NCBI GenBank assembly: GCA_023078685.1
Contig: JALGAS010000008.1
Coordinates: forward strand, 372,001 to 436,000
Direction of reading: 5' to 3'
From: Neopestalotiopsis rosae
Lineage: Eukaryota > Ascomycota > Sordariomycetes > Amphisphaeriales > Sporocadaceae
DNA: 64,000 bases
Position numbers and translations under genes: made by a program. The notes below the pieces were generated by a model. The model did not search any database. It saw only the letters and a program-made list of their open reading frames with translations, and was not told where the DNA came from. Within the stretch, counting starts at the first letter, position 1; each line of letters begins with the position of its first letter. Positions 59,565-64,000 of this stretch are shown piece after piece.

Positions 59565-60389
59565 TTAAAAATATATTGTTAACGCCTAATATTAATATTT
59601 TTATCGATAAAGCTAGCGAGTTAATATTAAACGTTAAAGGGAAGTTTTAATAAAATATAAAAAAAGCGCTTAATAAATAAGTAAAATAAAAATATAGCGG
59701 ACGGCCGGAATTTTAGGCAGAAATCCCCCGTCGTTTTTAAAAAAATTAATTATTTGTTCGGAAGCGAAACGGCTATTATTACCGACCGTAAGAAAATTTC
59801 GGATTAAAACGATATAAATATAAATAAAAAGCAAAAAATATTAAATTTTTTTATAAAAACGTATTTAAAAATTAAAAAAAAAGCTTGCTATAGCTAAACC
59901 CCCGACGGATTTTAACGGTTTACGCTTAACTTTTCGCCGACCGTCGCCGAATTTTACCGTATATCCCTTATATTCCTAAAACGCGGTTACGAAAAATATA
60001 TAGGATATTTTTAAAAAAAAACAAGAAATATTAGCGTATACTAGCGAAATAAAATACCTTAAAAATATTAGGAAAATTATTTTTATTAAAAACCCTTAGC
60101 TTAAAAAAATGCCTAAAGCCCGTACCGGCTGCGAAAAAACGCTATCGGACAATATAAAAATTATATACCTAATATTATAATTATTAGCCTAAAAGCGTTT
60201 TTAAGCACGATTAATATTAAAAATATAAGCGTTATTTATTTATACGAAATCGATCGAATAATAAAAAATAAAAAGGTAAAATTAGCCGGACGCGATTAAA
60301 AACTCGAAAGAAATAATAAAAAGCTACGAAAATAAACGTTAAAAATTATTCCTAAAAAATATTAAAAATATTTAAACGTTTTTAATAAA

Positions 60390-60877
60390 GCGGCCTTTAA
60401 CGATTTCCTACCTTTAAAGCCTAAGGTAAATTATAAAACTAAGCTTAAAAAATAAATTAAAATTACGATATAGCCCTTTATATCAAATATTCCTAAAAAG
60501 CTAAAAGCTTATAAAAAATATATTATAAAAAACCTAAAAAAAGGATTTATTAAATTTAGCTTTATTTTATAAGCCTTATTTATATTATTTACCGTAAAAC
60601 CTAATAGCGGTTTACGCTTTTATATAAATTATAATAAGCTTAATATATTAATAAAAAATATATATTATTTTTAATTAACGAAATTATAAATTATATAATT
60701 AACCTAAAAATATTTATAAAAATCGATATTTGCTAGGCTTTTTACCGTATCCGAATAATACCGAAAAATAAAAAAATTAATAATTTTCCGTATTAAATAC
60801 GCTATTTATAAATATAAAGTGTTTTTTCTTTGTTTTTTACCGGGCCTTTAATATTTTAGCGATTTATTAATAATAGC
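60390..60877 (+). pseudogene. Gypsy reverse transcriptase, N-terminal half
   Basis: The + frame shows NLKKGFI, then LFILFTVKPNSGLRF (consensus PxxFVxKKDGxLRxCVDYR), and ends IF*RFINN, a RIP-altered TFQRFINN of the FGLTNAPATFQRxIN motif. It stops exactly at an M1 MITE; the missing continuation is on the opposite strand at 63,161. Confidence 0.85.
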
Positions 60878-61611
60878 CAGGGTTGCAAATTAGTTAACTA
60901 ATAATTAACTACGGGTAGTTAACTAAAAACTACGTATAATTAGTTATTAATTAACTACGCGTAATTTTTAAACCCACTAACTAAAACTACGCGTAATTAA
61001 TTAGTTGCTTAAGTAAAACTAAACTACGGTTAATTAATAATTCACCACACTAATTAATTAATTACGGATTTAATAAATTAATAAAGAAAATAATAAATAT
61101 TTTAAATTTTTATGATTTATTAAAAAACTCTAATTTAAAAAAATAAAAACGGAATAACTCTAATAATTCTATTAAATTTATTAATTTTTATTTTTTAATT
61201 TTCATATTATTTTTTTTATTAATTATTATTTTATTTATTTTTATTTACTTTCAAAATAAATATTAAAAATCGATTTTTAAAAAATAAAATAAGATAAATA
61301 ATATATTAAATTCTATTTTTAATCCCTTATTTAATTTAATATAAAGCTTTAATTTAATAAATAAATATTTTAAAATCGTAATTAATTAATTATTAACTAA
61401 ACTAACTAAACTAACTAATAATTACGCATAATTAATTAATTGCTTAAATAAAACTACGGTAATTAGTTCATAAAATAAATAAAACTACGTAATTTAATTA
61501 GTTAATAAAATAAATAAAACTACGTAATTTAATTAATTGCTTAAGTAAAACTACGTAGTTTAGTTATTAATTAATTAAAACTAATAATTAAAACTAATCG
61601 TTATAACCCTG
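60878..61611. mobile_element. M1 MITE (copy f) at inversion breakpoint
   Basis: Starts CAGGGTTGCAAATTAG and ends GTTATAACCCTG (734 bp). Its own flanks (ATAATAGC, ATCCTTAA) do not match each other; the right flank is the reverse complement of the right flank of copy g. Confidence 0.88.
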
Positions 61612-63161
61612 ATCCTTAATAATTATAATCCGATAATAAAATATATATTAAGCGCGCTTAGCTAATCGGCAAATAATAATATATAAATTATTATAATTAT
61701 ATTTATTATTAGGCATAAATTGAAAATTAGCCACGATATATTATTATATTTTTATAAATATTAATAATAGCTTTAATAATTCGGGGGTTTTATTTTTAAA
61801 ATACTTAAAAAATTTATATAAATAATTTTTTATATACCGATTAACGTCGGCGGATTATTTTAGCTATTAATAGCAAATATTTAATAATTTCCGCGTTTTA
61901 GCTTTTTCGGAATAAGCTATAATAATCCGTGTATATATTTTATTTAATAACCTAATTTTTAAATTATCAATATTTAAAACGATTAATTTTCCTTTATATA
62001 ATATTAAACAATTATCGATTAAGCTAAATAGCTATTTATTTTCGGGGTCCGCTAATTTTACTTTTTTACGGAAAGCCTTTAAATTAAAATAATTTATATT
62101 AGTTTTTTATAAGAAATTTATTAATTAAAAACCTAATTATTTAAAAGCTAATATATTTTCGTTTAATACGAATAGTTCCGCTATAAAAACGGGGTCGATC
62201 TCGTTAACGGCTATTAAATTTAAAGCGGTAACGCTATTTATATTATATAAACGGAAAAGGATTATAATTTTTTATTTTTTTAATTATTTTTTTTATATAA
62301 TACGATTTTTTTAAAACGTAAAAATATATCGGCGATTATATTTTAATTATTTAGCTTATAAATTATATAAAAATTATATAAAATTATAAAATTTGCTTAT
62401 TTTGCTTAAGGGATATTAAGCTAACGTTTTATATTAAAATATTTTAATATTTTATAATCGGTAATAATTATAAAAAATCGGGGGTTTTGCAAACTTATAA
62501 GCTCCGCTCGCTAATATTATAATTTACGGATTATAACAAAGTTTTTCAATTATAAATATTATAATTATATTCGCCTCTTTATATGCTTTTTAAATAAAAT
62601 ATAACCGGGTGCTGTTCGCTAATTTCTTTATCTTTTTAAAAAGAATATTTAGCTATAACGCCGTTAAATACGTCGGTTTTTATTTTTATTTCGTGCGGTC
62701 GGAAAAAGAAATAAATAAAAATTAGGGTATTAATTATTTTATATCGCAATTTTTTAAAAGCAGCTTTATATTCGTTATCGAAAATAAACGATCGGTTTTT
62801 ATATAATAATCGTATTAAAGGCCTAATAATACGATTATATTTTCGGATAAATCTACGGTAAAAATTATAAAAGCCTAAAAAGGATTATATTTTTTTAACC
62901 GATATAAAATATTTTTAATTTTTAAAATAGCGATTTTTTTAAATCAATTTTAATACCGTTTATATTAATAATAAAACCTAAAAATTTAATTTTAATTATA
63001 TTGAATTTATACTTTTTAATATTTGCTTAAAAACTAGCGTTTTTAAGCCGTTAAAAGATTTTTTAACGTAAAATTTATGCTTAGCCACGTTATCCGAAAA
63101 TATAAAAATATTATTTATATAAGCATTATAAAATTCGTTTAAATATTTTATTAGGGTATTA
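61612..63161 (-). pseudogene. Gypsy reverse transcriptase C-half, RNase H and integrase N-part (inverted segment)
   Basis: Reading the minus strand from 63,161: KYLNEF then AYINNIFIFSDN (the YxDD box with both Asp codons turned to Asn by RIP), [12 protein letters not shown] at 62,838-62,884, IKIKTDVF (RNase H TDAS region) and EQHPVIF, then a region near 61,700 like the integrase zinc-binding part. The order is collinear with the + reverse transcriptase half and the + integrase end if the segment is turned round. Confidence 0.85.
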
Positions 63162-63797
63162 GCAGGGTTACAACGATTAATTTTAATTATTAATTTTAAT
63201 TAACTAATAACTAAACTACGTAATTTTACTCACTTTACTAACTAACTACCGTAATTTTACTCAAGCAACTAACTAACTACGCGTAATTATTAATTAATAA
63301 CTAACTAATTACGATTTTAAAATATTTATTTATTAAATTAAAGCTTTATATTAAATTAAATAATGGATTAAAAATAAAATTTAATGCATTATTTATCTTA
63401 TTTTATTTTTTAAAAATCGATTTTTAATATTTATTTTAAAAATGAATAAAAATAAATAAAATAATAATTAATAAATAAAATAATATAAAAATTAAAAAAT
63501 AAAATTCAATAAATTCAAAAAAACTATTAGAGTTATTCCGTTTTTATTCTTTTAAATTAGAGTTTCTTAATAAACGATAAAAATTCAAAATATTTATTAT
63601 TTTTTTATTAATTTATTAAATCGGTAATTAATTAATTAGTATAATTAACTACTAATTAACCGTAATTTAATTTTACTCAAATAACTAATTAATTACGCGT
63701 AGTTTTAGTTAATAGGTTCAAAAACTACGCGTAATTAACTAATAACTAACTACACGTAGTTTTTAATTAATTACCAGTTAACTAATTTGCAACCCTA
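63162..63797. mobile_element. M1 MITE (copy g) at inversion breakpoint
   Basis: Starts CAGGGTTACAACG, ends TTTGCAACCCTA (636 bp), oriented opposite to copy f. The right flank is TTAAGGAT (63798-63805). Confidence 0.88.
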
Positions 63798-63805
63798 TTA
63801 AGGAT

Positions 63806-64000
63806 ATAGCTAAAATATATTATAATAAATTTTTTAGTGTATTTAAATTTTCCGAAATAATAAAAATAAATTAAAAACCGCAATTTATTATTAATTTTAT
63901 TAATAAACTTTCGAAAATTATCGGGATTAAAATAAAGCTATTATTTATTAATTATTTTTAATCGGTAAGCTAAGCTAAAATTATGAATAAATACGTTAAT
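63806..64000 (+). pseudogene. Gypsy integrase, end of catalytic core, cut by right edge
   Basis: The + frame reads INKLSKIIGIKIKL and then INYF*SVS*AKIMNKYVN, which is a RIP-altered YHPQTDGQTExMN motif of Ty3/Gypsy integrases. Confidence 0.75.

Larger units (their letters stand above)
54115..64000 (+). mobile_element. RIP-degraded Ty3/Gypsy retrotransposon, runs off right edge
   Basis: The 5' LTR is 54115-54328 (TATGGTGGCGCAC to ACCGTGATA; ends uncertain by a few bases). Internal coding traces follow in the Gypsy order: gag (55.4-56.0 kb and 58.74-58.9 kb), reverse transcriptase first half (60.39-60.88 kb), second half plus RNase H and integrase N-part on the minus strand (63.16 down to 61.62 kb, inverted), and integrase core end (63.81-64.0 kb). 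Stops fit RIP of CAG/CAA/TGG. The 3' LTR is not in the window. MITEs and a Fot-like transposon interrupt it. Confidence 0.88.

Noticed and set aside
61612..63161. A second, independent minus-strand Gypsy element
   Set aside because: The segment lacks the reverse transcriptase N-half and the integrase end, both of which are supplied exactly by the flanking plus-strand parts, and the split duplication supports inversion.
37285..64000. Subtelomeric or telomere array, CRISPR array or rDNA in the AT-rich block
   Set aside because: No TTAGGG array, no regularly spaced direct repeats with unique spacers and no rRNA-like sequence were seen.

Overview
The window comes from a filamentous ascomycete (Pezizomycotina; the gene set fits Sordariomycetes, probably Hypocreales, but no marker fixes the genus). 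Supporting signs are short spliceosomal introns with GTAAGT/GTGAGT donors and GCTAAC/CTAAC branch sites, clear orthologues of fungal housekeeping genes, an intron-containing tRNA-Leu(CAA), and a long AT-rich block whose CpA/TpG depletion looks like repeat-induced point mutation (RIP).

The window has two compartments. Bases 1 to about 37,280 are base-balanced and gene-bearing. From left to right they hold: an alpha/beta-hydrolase cut by the left edge (-); about 7 kb with no convincing gene; a four-exon SIT4-associated (SAPS) protein (+); a GNAT acetyltransferase (+); an epoxide-hydrolase-like enzyme (+); a solo LTR at 17.2 kb; tRNA-Leu(CAA) (-); a small GPI-anchored-type Ala/Ser/Thr-rich protein (+); the LIS1/PAC1 dynein regulator (-); a Stu2/Alp14/XMAP215 TOG protein (+); a secretable-peptide-free amidohydrolase (+); and a secreted six-hairpin-glycosidase-like protein (-). 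SAPS, PAC1 and Stu2/Alp14 are core growth and mitosis functions, while the hydrolases and the secreted protein look accessory. No biosynthetic cluster or operon-like unit is evident.

Bases 37,285 to 64,000 are a transposon graveyard with no intact host gene. Target-site duplications (TSDs) let it be resolved. It contains: a 247-bp-LTR element carrying a nested 213-bp-LTR element (37,290-41,050); seven copies, including the one at 17.2 kb, of a 145-bp LTR, two of which bound a full-length 2.6-kb non-autonomous element with a polypurine tract (44,231-46,842); four related families of hAT-like MITEs with 8-bp TSDs; a Mutator-like non-autonomous element with a 9-bp TSD; a RIP-degraded Fot1/Pot2-like (pogo) transposon; and a RIP-degraded Ty3/Gypsy element with recognisable gag, reverse transcriptase, RNase H and integrase that begins at about 54,115 and leaves the window on the right.

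The most unusual structure is inside that Gypsy element. The reverse transcriptase-to-integrase segment is inverted between two oppositely oriented MITEs, and an exact 8-bp TSD (TTAAGGAT) that should flank one MITE is now split between the two, which records a MITE-mediated inversion. A second highlight is a four-deep nest at 48.5-50.1 kb. I saw no CRISPR array, rRNA gene, telomere array or clearly new multi-gene system.
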